Assembly: GCA_017512985.1 (NCBI GenBank)
Contig: JAFWEJ010000017.1
Location: forward strand, 1 to 64,000
Direction: 5' to 3'
Length of the DNA: 64,000 bases
Source of the DNA: Clostridia bacterium
GTDB lineage: Bacteria; Bacillota; Clostridia; Christensenellales; Aristaeellaceae
The notes beneath the pieces were generated by a model. It had not been told where the DNA came from. It ran no database searches and was given only the letters and a program-made list of their open reading frames with translations. Below, one piece after another: positions 8,203 to 15,927 of this stretch (positions are counted from its first letter, which is position 1; each line of letters opens with the position of its first letter). The position numbers were made by a program, and so were the translations under genes.

Positions 8203-10500
8203 TCATTCTACCGTAATTGTTGTTAGCGTCGTGACAGGCTGAGGTGCGCCTTCTGCCGTACATGAGATGACTATTTCAGTGCCGGAAGGAACATCCTTCA
8301 TAATTTTCAGTTTTCCCTTTGCATCAATCGTAGCTATCGTCTCATCAACATTGATGCTCCATGAAACGTTTTTATTTCCTGCAGTTTTGGGCGTAAGGAG
8401 AGCGGAGCATGTTATACTCTTTCCTGGTTGCGCCTTTCCCTTGACATCAATCTCAATATCTGTGACCGGATCTACTACAACAACTGTTATCTGGGTTTTG
8501 GTTTTACTGGGACCCGTTACCGTTACTTTTGTTTTGCCTGCTGCGACAGCAGTCATAACAGCCTGTCCGTTCTCACCTGGCACGATCTCAACAATACCGT
8601 TTTTCCCCGCCGTCCATGTGATATCCCCAAACGGCACACCGGGAATATCTGGTTCACGTGTTACCTGCACAGTCTGAGGTGTACTGTCTCCCGTATACAT
8701 TGTGATGGACGATGGCTGCGCAATTATCTTTTTGATCGCAGGCAATAGCGTGATCGAATACCGCCCCTCTGTCAGCAGAATAGGATTATAGGCGCAAACT
8801 GTAATATCTGTTACATTTTTCAGCTTTTTGCTGACAGTAACACTGCCGTCATTTGATATCGTAGCAATGTTATCCTTCGGCTCAATCGTTCTGTCCTCCG
8901 AATCCAGGAGCTTCCAGGCCAGCGAAGCGTTATTGCCAAGCTTCTCCTCATCGCCGAATGTTGCAGTGAAAGACGCTTTCTCATCCGGGGAAAGGTATTT
9001 GAGATCATCCTGCTGGGAGATCGTTATGGCTGCGTCAGCAGCGGTAAACGGTACTCCGGATGGATCGTATCCAAAGTGTGAAATGATTTTTTCCGCATCC
9101 GCCCATGTCAAAGGATCTGCTTCTGAAGTCACATAATATATGATCTGAAAGAGATCCCTGGAATAGAGCATAAACAACTTATAACTGGTTTGCTCTTTAT
9201 TATGGGTTTCATACATCAAGGCCTGAACAGGCCAGCCGTCCGGCGCGTTAAGCTGTTTGGTCTGAAATTCCATCACCCTATGGGTAAGTTTTGGTATTCT
9301 CTGCTGATAACTGTTGATTGCGTCCTCATGATTGGCAACCAGCGGCGTTTCAAGCCTGTAAGCGACTTTGATGCCTGTGTCTCCTGCCACACCGACAAAA
9401 ATATTTTCACTTTTTTCACTGTCTTCAAATTCTCTTGTTTCCCAGCTCTCATTGTCCGGAACCGGGATCTGCCAGCCATGCCATTCCAGACTCCTGAGAC
9501 TGCCGAATACGGATGTACGCACGGAAACCGGCTTCGCCAGCGTTCTTCCATCTTCCAACGCTGCCATAATTATGACTTCCCCGCATTCCGGTCCGGCGGT
9601 CATTATCCCCGCGTCATCGATAACCGCGGCATCTCCAACCACACGCCAGGAAACGGATTCCCCATCTTTGGCTTCTGTTATGCTGTATTCTGCATTGGCT
9701 CCGGGCTCGATCGAATCAGGTCCCTGTATATTGCTTCCATCCGGATGAATCAAAAGGGAGGAGTGTGCACTGATATTACTATAATGCAGACCGACGCCCA
9801 CTTCATAAGTGCCTGATTCCAGGACCTTAATGGTATAAAAACCATCTTTGAGGCCTTCTGCCCAGGCGCCCAAAACAAAAGGCGGGGTGATTAAACTGTC
9901 TAAACTGATTACTTCCGGAAGGGGGCTCAGCGCATCGGCTATCTCCTGGCCATGCCAGAGGAACATCATATCAAAAATCGTTTCCCTGGAAATGGATTCA
10001 CCTTCCGTCAATACGATATCAACGGTTGGCGCCGTGATTTCGAAGAGGGGGTATTCTGAATAATCCACAACGTAAAGTGTTTTTTCGGTATCATAGGACC
10101 AATGCTCAGATTCCGCGTGAATGCTGAATACTGCACTGCCTACTTCTTTCATTTCATATCCATCGACGCTTAATGTGATGTGCTGATAATCATCATACAA
10201 TTCAGCCGATGCACCTACAGCTTCCCGCAAATTCTCGTCCCCGGACTGAAAAACAACATCAAGGGCAATCACTTCCTCCGTATCACCTTCAGCATTTACA
10301 AGGCCAATACCATGGGCACTGGTGCAAATCTGAATGTCTGTCGGAATGGATGACTCAGTATAAAACAACTCACTGAAAATTTTGTCTATAATCGGGCATG
10401 TAATACCTTCTGCAATCTTACCGTCCGCCTTTGCGCTGAAAGCAAAAGCGCATAGCATCAGCGAAACAAAAAGAGTAATAACAGCAATCTTTTTTTTCAT
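8203..10500 (-). CDS. Secreted bacterial Ig-like (Big_2) domain protein
   Basis: The 765-residue product has an N-terminal signal peptide (MKKKIAVITLFVSLMLCAFA, cleavage after FSAKA). Residues about 250-300, 480-550, 590-670 and 675-765 read as immunoglobulin-like Big_2 modules, with patterns such as VTAVAAGKTKVTVTGPSKTK and repeated TI...G.. strands. Residues about 330-470 form a separate domain with a conserved Trp-rich start (LEWHGWQIPVPDNESW). Big_2 modules usually serve as surface spacers or binding domains. No anchor motif is visible. It is the most upstream secreted gene of the minus-strand row and is divergent from the STAND gene. Confidence 0.75.
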   Translation of the reverse strand: MKKKIAVITLFVSLMLCAFAFSAKADGKIAEGITCPIIDKIFSELFYTESSIPTDIQICTSAHGIGLVNAEGDTEEVIALDVVFQSGDENLREAVGASAELYDDYQHITLSVDGYEMKEVGSAVFSIHAESEHWSYDTEKTLYVVDYSEYPLFEITAPTVDIVLTEGESISRETIFDMMFLWHGQEIADALSPLPEVISLDSLITPPFVLGAWAEGLKDGFYTIKVLESGTYEVGVGLHYSNISAHSSLLIHPDGSNIQGPDSIEPGANAEYSITEAKDGESVSWRVVGDAAVIDDAGIMTAGPECGEVIIMAALEDGRTLAKPVSVRTSVFGSLRSLEWHGWQIPVPDNESWETREFEDSEKSENIFVGVAGDTGIKVAYRLETPLVANHEDAINSYQQRIPKLTHRVMEFQTKQLNAPDGWPVQALMYETHNKEQTSYKLFMLYSRDLFQIIYYVTSEADPLTWADAEKIISHFGYDPSGVPFTAADAAITISQQDDLKYLSPDEKASFTATFGDEEKLGNNASLAWKLLDSEDRTIEPKDNIATISNDGSVTVSKKLKNVTDITVCAYNPILLTEGRYSITLLPAIKKIIAQPSSITMYTGDSTPQTVQVTREPDIPGVPFGDITWTAGKNGIVEIVPGENGQAVMTAVAAGKTKVTVTGPSKTKTQITVVVVDPVTDIEIDVKGKAQPGKSITCSALLTPKTAGNKNVSWSINVDETIATIDAKGKLKIMKDVPSGTEIVISCTAEGAPQPVTTLTTITVE

Positions 10501-10641
10501 TATTTATTGTCCTCCTGCTTTTGATAATGCCTAAGTGTTGATCAAACCTGATCGCATTTATTGTATCCAGAAAAAAACAGCCTGTCCTGCGAGAACGGGT
10601 TTGAAAATGCGCGAGTTTTACGTGAAACTCATGTATATCAG

Positions 10642-10670
10642 TTGACTACCCTTGTTCTTTGCTATACTGT
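10642..10670 (+). promoter_or_regulatory. Candidate promoter of the STAND gene
   Basis: TTGACT at 10642-10647 is followed by TATACT at 10663-10668 (15-bp spacer) or TACTGT at 10665-10670 (17 bp). The start codon is about 40 bases downstream, and no other gene shares this strand. Confidence 0.55.
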
Positions 10671-10710
10671 ATCAATTGCGAAGCTGCTTTATTCAGGAAG
10701 GAAAACGCAC

Positions 10711-13578
10711 ATGAAACAGGAAACGCCACTGGATCTTACCCCTAAGAACCTATATCGTCTGATCACAGGGAAGCTGACTCTGGTTGGCACCTGCCTGTCT
10801 GTTTCGGATGAACAGGTGAAGGGAATGACTCTGGTTTCCTTCTGGCGTGCGCTGTTGAAAGATGTGCTTTCCGATGAAACGCTTACCACCCTTTTACCCG
10901 ATAATGGCACCCATCCCAGGGTTCAATCGAGCCTGATGAACCGCACAGGCGCAAGACCGACGCCACGGTTGCTTCGCACCGATCTGGATACCAGGCTTTC
11001 CCCGAGGGTGCTGCTAACCCTCGTCTCCAACTGCTCTGAGATGCTGACCCTGTGGAACTATGATTCCGCCAGGTTTCAGAGTGCGCTTAATCTTTTCGAG
11101 GATCAATGCGCCAAAGGCGATTCCTTTCTGAACAACTCTATCCATCGCCATCTTCTCCTGCTGCGAACCGATTATGACCTGCACTTTGACGGCAGACACT
11201 CTCCGGTACTGTTCAGGGACAGCCTCCGGTTTGCCTGGAATGCTTTGTTCGCCCTCCTGGGTCCGGATATGAACGGAGAGGAACTGCGCCGGCTACGGAT
11301 GGATAACAACGCTTCACCCGTCGCTTTGTGGGAAATGCTGTGCATGGACCAGACCCTGAACAGTAAGATACACTCCACCGTACGGATCTATGGACAGTTG
11401 GCCGGATTCCCGCTGCCGGAGGATGATTATATTCCGCTTTCACTAACTCCGCAGGAGACGCTCCGCCTCGTGCAGGAAAAGAAGAAAGTGTTACTCTCTG
11501 GCATGGGCGGCAGTGGAAAAACGCAGCTGGCCTGTCAGGTTTATTCCCTGGCACGCAAACAATCCACTTACGATATGATTGTTATGGTGACAGCGAGCGG
11601 GACTCTCATTGAGGATTTTGCCGCGCTTTTTCCGGACAGGATAAACGACAGGATGGACGATCCATTGGAAGACATCTGGAAGATGTTGGATACACCCACC
11701 ACGCTGCTGATCGTGGACGGCCTGGATTCGCCTTTGGATGAGGAACAGGTGCTGAACGCGCTGCGGGGCCTGTCCTGCGATCTGCTCATTACAAGTCGGA
11801 CCGCTTCCCTGGATGGTTTTGTGTCTGTGGCGATACCGCAGATGAGCGAGGAAGAGGCTGTCCTGCTTCTGATGCTTGCCGGGAAGGGATATTTCACAGA
11901 AAAGGACAGGGAAGCGCTGAAATCCCTGTCCAACCGGCTGGAAGGCCATCCGCTGACTCTTCTTTTGACCGGATCGCTGTGCCAGTCCCATTACCTGACG
12001 CTTGCGGAAATATTGGAGCATCTGTCTGTAAACGGGTTTGAGGGGCTGTCTCTGGGCGCCGGCGAAGAGAAGCAGGATCTGTGCGCGCTTTTAAATGCGC
12101 TGTTTATCCGCGTTCCCCTGCAAAAGGAAGAACAGCAGCTGATGCGTCTTCTGTCCACGCTTCCGGAAAGGACGTGGCGCCCGTCCGAACTGAACCCCTA
12201 TGCTGCCGATTTTGAAAATGCCGGCATATCCCCGGCTGAAACGCTGGAAAGACTTTCCACCCTGGGCCTTTTGCGGCGGGAACTGACTGGATACCGTCTC
12301 CATCCCGTCATTGCCGAGACATTTCGGATTCCGGCTATCAGGGCGGATGAGTTTCCTTATCTCTGGGCTGCGCTCCGGAAGGATTATTCCGAAGAGATCA
12401 ACCCGGAAATCCAGGAACGTTATCCCGTTACGCTGCGGATGATTCAAACGACAGCGGGACCCAACCGTGACGCGTTGTATGTGCTGGACCGGCTCTGCAG
12501 CACGGTTATGGCGCGGCCTCGTTGGCAGGCACTGCCCTGGATGCTCGAAAAGTATCAGGACTGGCTGGACAAACTGCCGCATTCCTCCGCGGACGAGATC
12601 AACTGTATCGCCTGCCGGATGCTTTGGTGTACCGTGCTGCCCTGGAGGGAGCAGCTTGACGGCCTGGCGGAGGATCTGGCGCGTTATTCCGGACAGGATA
12701 TGCTGGCTGCGGATCACTATATTCTGCTGGTCAATATGATGGAAATTGGCGGTAACTTTATTCGCCGGGATTTACTGCTGACCTTACTGGAGCGGCTTCG
12801 TCCGCCTAAAGAACCGGTTTTGCGTATGATCAATTATCTGAATTTTTACGGAGGAACGCAGCGTACTGTGTTGCAGGATCCTGAAGCAGCCCTGAAAACG
12901 TTGCATGAGGCCAGGGAGCTCATTGATCGTAACGGCATGCTGGATACTGTGGAAGACGCGACCAACGATACGCGGACAGCTTATGCGCTCGCAGATATGA
13001 AAAGGTTTGAGGAAACGCTGCCTCTGATGTCCAGGGTGCTTACAATTCTGAAAAAAAGGGGATATGACGACGATTCCCCAACGATCAGAGCATCCCGTAA
13101 TTCACTGAACTATTTCAGGGGAAGATGCGGCGACATGGTGGCCGCCCGTGACAGCCTGAAGGAAAGCATTGAACAGCGAGAAAAAATCGGTCCGCCCTAT
13201 GATAATGACTATATTGCTGTCTTGACAAATTACGGAGCCATTCTTCTTGTACTGTATCAGATGGAAGAGGCTGAAACGGTTGCCAGAAAAGCCGTAAAGC
13301 TTTGCCAGGATACGCCGGGGGTTTGCCAGAGCCAGCTGCCCATAGCGTTAGGCCTTCTGGCGCATATCCTTCAGTTGGAGGATAGATCTGCCGAGGCTTT
13401 GGGATACTATATGAAGGCTGACGCGCTCTTCCGGGAAGTCATGCCTGAAAACAATCCCATCTATCTGAATAACAGGGTATTGATGGCGGAAGCTATGATT
13501 GCCGTAGGACAGACGGAAGATGGTAACCGTATTCTAAGCGATATTCAATTGATTAGGGCACGAAAAAAGAAAAAATAA
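10711..13578 (+). CDS. STAND NTPase (NB-ARC-like) with C-terminal helical repeats
   Basis: The 955-residue protein carries a P-loop (GMGGSGKTQ, residues 264-272), a Walker B strand (TLLIVDGLD, 331-339), an LLITSR sensor motif (358-363) and a GHPLTLL motif (412-418) equivalent to the GLPLAL motif of NB-ARC proteins. Residues about 430-590 fit the helical and winged-helix parts of a STAND switch. Residues 700-950 are helical with TPR-like units. STAND proteins are signal-sensing switches; many bacterial ones detect phage proteins. The N-terminal 240 residues, where an effector normally sits, match no domain I know. The ATG at 10711 follows AGGAAGG; the frame runs further upstream but without a ribosome site. 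It is a single-gene unit. A defence role is inference; a signalling or transcription role is possible. Confidence 0.75.
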   Translation: MKQETPLDLTPKNLYRLITGKLTLVGTCLSVSDEQVKGMTLVSFWRALLKDVLSDETLTTLLPDNGTHPRVQSSLMNRTGARPTPRLLRTDLDTRLSPRVLLTLVSNCSEMLTLWNYDSARFQSALNLFEDQCAKGDSFLNNSIHRHLLLLRTDYDLHFDGRHSPVLFRDSLRFAWNALFALLGPDMNGEELRRLRMDNNASPVALWEMLCMDQTLNSKIHSTVRIYGQLAGFPLPEDDYIPLSLTPQETLRLVQEKKKVLLSGMGGSGKTQLACQVYSLARKQSTYDMIVMVTASGTLIEDFAALFPDRINDRMDDPLEDIWKMLDTPTTLLIVDGLDSPLDEEQVLNALRGLSCDLLITSRTASLDGFVSVAIPQMSEEEAVLLLMLAGKGYFTEKDREALKSLSNRLEGHPLTLLLTGSLCQSHYLTLAEILEHLSVNGFEGLSLGAGEEKQDLCALLNALFIRVPLQKEEQQLMRLLSTLPERTWRPSELNPYAADFENAGISPAETLERLSTLGLLRRELTGYRLHPVIAETFRIPAIRADEFPYLWAALRKDYSEEINPEIQERYPVTLRMIQTTAGPNRDALYVLDRLCSTVMARPRWQALPWMLEKYQDWLDKLPHSSADEINCIACRMLWCTVLPWREQLDGLAEDLARYSGQDMLAADHYILLVNMMEIGGNFIRRDLLLTLLERLRPPKEPVLRMINYLNFYGGTQRTVLQDPEAALKTLHEARELIDRNGMLDTVEDATNDTRTAYALADMKRFEETLPLMSRVLTILKKRGYDDDSPTIRASRNSLNYFRGRCGDMVAARDSLKESIEQREKIGPPYDNDYIAVLTNYGAILLVLYQMEEAETVARKAVKLCQDTPGVCQSQLPIALGLLAHILQLEDRSAEALGYYMKADALFREVMPENNPIYLNNRVLMAEAMIAVGQTEDGNRILSDIQLIRARKKKK

Positions 13579-13724
13579 ATAAAGGGAGTACTTGTTCGGT
13601 ATACTCTCCGGTCACCTGATATTGTTGCAAATAAGAAATGAGCATGACATTTCCGGAAAAGTCAGGCAAAAAGTCAGGTAAACAAAGCCAATGTATCGCT
13701 CTGTAGATGAAGTCGAAGTTTGAG

Positions 13725-13776
13725 AAAAACAGGCGATAAAAACAGGCGATAAAAACAAGCGACAAAAACAAGCGAT
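13725..13776. repeat. Four 13-bp tandem repeats
   Basis: Units are AAAAACAGGCGAT twice, then AAAAACAAGCGAC and AAAAACAAGCGAT, head to tail with no spacer. A fifth partial unit (AAAA) follows. Confidence 0.85.
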
Positions 13777-13814
13777 AAAACTGCACCTTTCGGATGCCGT
13801 TTGTTCATTGTTAT

Positions 13815-13966
13815 GCGTATGTCATTTCAGCTTGGATTATTTCTTCTGACCGGTTCCGGATGTTATTTATTCTCCGGACTCATTCCATCTCATCCCTGGC
13901 CTTGAGGGATTCCGTGATTCCATCGTCAGTTTTCATCTGGGAGATGATTAGCTCATAGCGTTTCTG
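13815..13966 (-). pseudogene. tnpV: tnpV copy B, 3' fragment only
   Basis: The minus-strand translation gives QKRYELIISQMK, then GITESLKARDEME, a TGA in place of the conserved Trp, and VRRINNIRNRSEEII. It corresponds to the last 50 codons of the intact tnpV at 14796-15179. The 5' part is replaced by the promoter of the toxin-antitoxin locus. Confidence 0.8.
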
Positions 13967-13994
13967 AGCAAAACGGGATCACGAATGAAAAAAC

Positions 13995-14026
13995 TTGCAT
14001 TTAATGATGAAATCGTATAATATAAT
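13995..14026 (+). promoter_or_regulatory. Promoter of the type III antitoxin RNA
   Basis: TTGCAT at 13995-14000 precedes two overlapping TATAAT boxes at 14016-14021 and 14021-14026. The first RNA repeat begins at 14030, within a few bases of the expected start site. Confidence 0.65.
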
Positions 14027-14029
14027 AAT

Positions 14030-14175
14030 GCAGTGAGGCCTACTGGATGATTTATCATCGGAGTGGTAGTTGTAAGTGCAGTGAGGCCTACTGGATGGTT
14101 TTCCATCGAAGTGGCAGTTGTAAAAGCGGTGGGTCCTACCGTGCGGGATTCATTCCCACTAAAGTGGAAGCTGAC
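14030..14175 (+). ncRNA. toxI: ToxI-type antitoxin RNA repeats (about 3 x 48 nt)
   Basis: Two near-identical 48-nt units begin at 14030 and 14078 (GCAGTGAGGCCTACTGGATG, then a divergent half). A third, more divergent unit begins at 14126 (GCGGTGGGTCCTACC). Type III antitoxins are transcripts of short direct repeats that the toxin cuts into units and that bind and inhibit it. The promoter, repeat number, terminator hairpin before the toxin gene and identity of that toxin all match this layout. The 48-nt length is close to that described for the CptIN subgroup. No protein is encoded here. Confidence 0.85.
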
Positions 14176-14195
14176 AGGCTGCTGCAAAGCAGCCT
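14176..14195 (+). terminator. Terminator hairpin between antitoxin RNA and toxin gene
   Basis: A perfect 8-bp stem (AGGCTGCT / AGCAGCCT) with a GCAA loop is followed by TTGCTAATTT. In type III systems this leaky terminator sets the high ratio of antitoxin RNA to toxin mRNA. Confidence 0.75.
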
Positions 14196-14215
14196 TTGCT
14201 AATTTGGGGGATGCC

Positions 14216-14776
14216 ATGGGACAAAAGCTGGAACAGAAACGTCTTGAACTCTACAAAGTTGATATGAAACTGATCAGGAACATGCATAACATGGGTGATG
14301 ATCATGTTTTTTCTGTTTCACCTCAAGCCGGGAAAGATAACAGACCTTTTCTTGGAATCGTTATAATCTGCGATACAAAGCAGTATTGTATTCCCCTCAG
14401 TTCTCCGAAAGAACGGCATAGGACGATGAAGAACAGTCTTGATTTTCATCGTGTTCTTGATTCCAATGGCAAGCTTATTGGTGTTCTTGATATTAATAAC
14501 ATGATACCCGTTAACAATAGTGTCATTACGAAAGTGAATATCAAGATCAGTAAGAATGATACTGATCAGGTAAAGAAATACAAAAATCTGGTAATTGATC
14601 AGATCACCTTCTGCCGAAAGAATCAAGAAGTCATTGTTGCAAAGGCAAACAGGCTCTATCGTTTGGTGAACAAGGGAAAAGGTTCATTTGATCTGAAAAA
14701 GCGCTGCTTGCGGTGGGACCGGCTTGAAAAGGTGCTTGAGCGATATCTGAAAACAAAAACGGGCGGCACCGATTGA
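14216..14776 (+). CDS. toxN: Type III toxin, ToxN/AbiQ-family endoribonuclease
   Basis: The 186-residue protein has the family core. RPFLGIVIICDTKQYCIPL is near residues 42-60, the SSPKERH motif follows (equivalent to the catalytic TSPK region of ToxN), and GKLIGVLDINNMIPV is near residues 85-99. These sequence-selective RNases are held inactive by ToxI RNA and cause abortive infection when phage disturbs the balance. GGGGG lies five bases before the ATG at 14216; the frame extends upstream through the RNA repeats but has no ribosome site there. The 3' end overlaps a hairpin shared with the convergent tnpV. Base composition is more AT-rich than the neighbouring STAND gene. Confidence 0.88.
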   Translation: MGQKLEQKRLELYKVDMKLIRNMHNMGDDHVFSVSPQAGKDNRPFLGIVIICDTKQYCIPLSSPKERHRTMKNSLDFHRVLDSNGKLIGVLDINNMIPVNNSVITKVNIKISKNDTDQVKKYKNLVIDQITFCRKNQEVIVAKANRLYRLVNKGKGSFDLKKRCLRWDRLEKVLERYLKTKTGGTD

Positions 14777-14783
14777 TGCCGCC
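14762..14783. terminator. Shared hairpin between toxN and tnpV
   Basis: GGCGGCA and TGCCGCC form a 7-bp stem that overlaps the toxN stop codon and lies 13 bases past the tnpV stop. It is placed to serve both convergent genes; the T-tract is weak. Confidence 0.5.
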
Positions 14784-14795
14784 GTGTCGTGAAGT

Positions 14796-15179
14796 TCAGA
14801 CGTAAATCATTTCAGCTCGGATGATTTCTTCAGCCCGATCCTGGATATTATTCATTCTCCGAACCCATTCCATCTGATCCCTGGCCTTGAGGGATTCTGT
14901 AATTCCCTCAGCAACTTTCATTTGAGAGATAATCAGTTCATAACGTTCCTGCGCTTGACGATCCAGGTCATGCAGAGTAGAATAAAGTCTACCGGACAGG
15001 ATCAGGCGTGTATAGAGGCCGGAACGGTTTTCTTCCAGGTAACGTTTAAGTTCACGTCCCCAGCGTCCGATGGATTTGGTTTCATCCTCGCTCAAGGTAA
15101 TGTCAGGCAGATAATAATCGTCGTGGAGCGAGTAGCTGATTCCATTCTCAATCTTTTTTGCAGGCAGATTCTTTTCCAT
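14796..15179 (-). CDS. tnpV: TnpV-family transposon-associated protein
   Basis: This 127-residue intact copy starts at the ATG at 15179, which has GGAGGA upstream. Conserved blocks are YYLPDITLSEDE, GRWGRELKRYL, LYTRLILSGRLYSTL, QMEWVRRMNNI and a basic helical C-terminus. TnpV proteins were named from Tn4451-like clostridial transposons, where they are not required for transposition; the molecular role is unknown. Two decayed copies of its 3' half lie at 5333-5704 and 13815-13966 in the same orientation. No serine recombinase of the TnpX type is seen in the window. Confidence 0.85.
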   Translation of the reverse strand: MEKNLPAKKIENGISYSLHDDYYLPDITLSEDETKSIGRWGRELKRYLEENRSGLYTRLILSGRLYSTLHDLDRQAQERYELIISQMKVAEGITESLKARDQMEWVRRMNNIQDRAEEIIRAEMIYV

Positions 15180-15360
15180 GGTGGTATCCTCCTTCGTATC
15201 GGTCGATTGGTTTTGAATGATGACTGAATCGCCGATTGTTTTGCGGGAGAATAATGATGTTTCTGTCGGAACCGTGAAACGGTTCAAAAACGGTTCAAAG
15301 AGAAAGGCTGTTTGGATCAACGGCTTGGACTTCAAGGGCTTCAGAGCCCGGGATATGAAG

Positions 15361-15405
15361 CTACGAATCAAAAGGTCGTGGGTTCGAATCCCGCCGGGCT
15401 CACCA
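15361..15405 (+). repeat. Left att copy: 3' part of tRNA-Arg(ACG)
   Basis: The sequence runs from the anticodon loop (CTACGAA, anticodon ACG) through the TCAAA stem arm, a GTGGG/CCCGC T-arm and the CGGGCTC acceptor strand to CCA. The 5' half, with acceptor and D-arm, is absent, so this is an attachment-site copy and not a working tRNA. Confidence 0.85.
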
Positions 15406-15407
15406 AG

Positions 15408-15433
15408 AAAGAAGCACTGAAAAGTGCTTCTTT
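15408..15433 (+). terminator. Terminator after the left tRNA-Arg fragment
   Basis: An 11-bp stem (AAAGAAGCACT / AGTGCTTCTTT) with a GAAA loop is followed by T-rich DNA, directly after the CCA end. Confidence 0.75.
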
Positions 15434-15646
15434 TCTTTATATTTCAACGTTCTTGGCGATTTGGAGGAAAACACCAATTTGACCGGATTGTACATGCCTA
15501 AGGTGCTTCGTGACTGTTTAACACGTAAAAATACGTGATAAAACGGTATAAAAGGGGTCAAACTCGGGTCGCGTAAATCAAAGGATTGAAGCCGATTTTG
15601 GTCGGTTTTTGGGGGTCAAACCTGTAGTTAAGCTCTCTTCATACAG

Positions 15647-15681
15647 AAAACCCCGCTTTCCGTAGGAGGAAACGGGGTCTT
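15647..15681 (-). terminator. Terminator of the integrase remnant
   Basis: On the minus strand a CCCCG...CGGGG stem with TTTCC/GGAAA extension is followed by TTTTC. It is just past the integrase stop. Confidence 0.65.
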
Positions 15682-15693
15682 GTTCGGAAGGTG

Positions 15694-15927
15694 TCAGGTG
15701 AATCTGAGTCGTGTGAAGGCATTCAGTTTTGAAGCGTCGTACTGCTCCTTCTCCGCAGTCAGTTTCGCATAGACTGACATGATCATGGTGGCATCCGCAT
15801 GGCCCATCCAGGCCTGCAGTGTTTTTACCGGAACACCGGCTTCATAGCACATTGTGCAGAATGTGACTCGGAAGTCATGGCAGCGGATGCGGTGTGGGGC
15901 CTCGCTCACATAACGGATATAAACTCA
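15694..15927 (-). pseudogene. Tyrosine-recombinase integrase, C-terminal stub
   Basis: About 75 residues remain: IRCHDFRVTFCT (the H..R catalytic pair), then WMGHADATMIMSVYAKL with the second catalytic His and the Tyr nucleophile. The N-terminal arm-binding and core-binding domains and the first catalytic Arg are missing. A TGA closes the frame about 10 codons upstream of the GTG at 15909. The 300-residue body has been deleted or replaced by the GC-rich segment beside it. It lies next to the left att site as expected for the island's own integrase. Confidence 0.85.

Larger units (their letters stand above)
13579..14029. other. Non-coding stretch with 13-bp tandem repeats and a tnpV scrap
   Basis: After the STAND gene come four 13-bp repeats (13725-13776), a weak GCA/TGC-type hairpin near 13786-13800, tnpV copy B (13815-13966) and the toxin-antitoxin promoter. 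No independent gene is seen. Confidence 0.6.
15180..15693. other. Intergenic stretch holding the left tRNA-Arg attachment copy
   Basis: It contains AAACGGTTC direct repeats (15275-15300), the 45-bp tRNA-Arg 3' end (15361-15405), its terminator, two GGGTCAAAC words (15555-15563 and 15613-15621) that could be integrase arm sites, and the integrase terminator. No gene is seen. Confidence 0.6.

Noticed and set aside
14030-14175. CRISPR-like array from the 48-nt direct repeats.
   Set aside because: The units are head to tail with no unique spacers, there are no cas genes, and a ToxN-family gene follows.
5333-15179. Diversity-generating retroelement or retron, suggested by repeated tnpV 3' ends.
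   Set aside because: No reverse transcriptase is present, and the differences between copies are scattered decay, not adenine-directed change.
15344-15405. Shrunken tRNA lacking a D-arm, since GAGCCCG precedes the tRNA-Arg 3' part and could pair with CGGGCTC.
   Set aside because: GAGCCC also pairs with the adjacent GGGCTTC as a local hairpin, there is no anticodon 5' stem, and the second copy lacks it. Chance is more likely.
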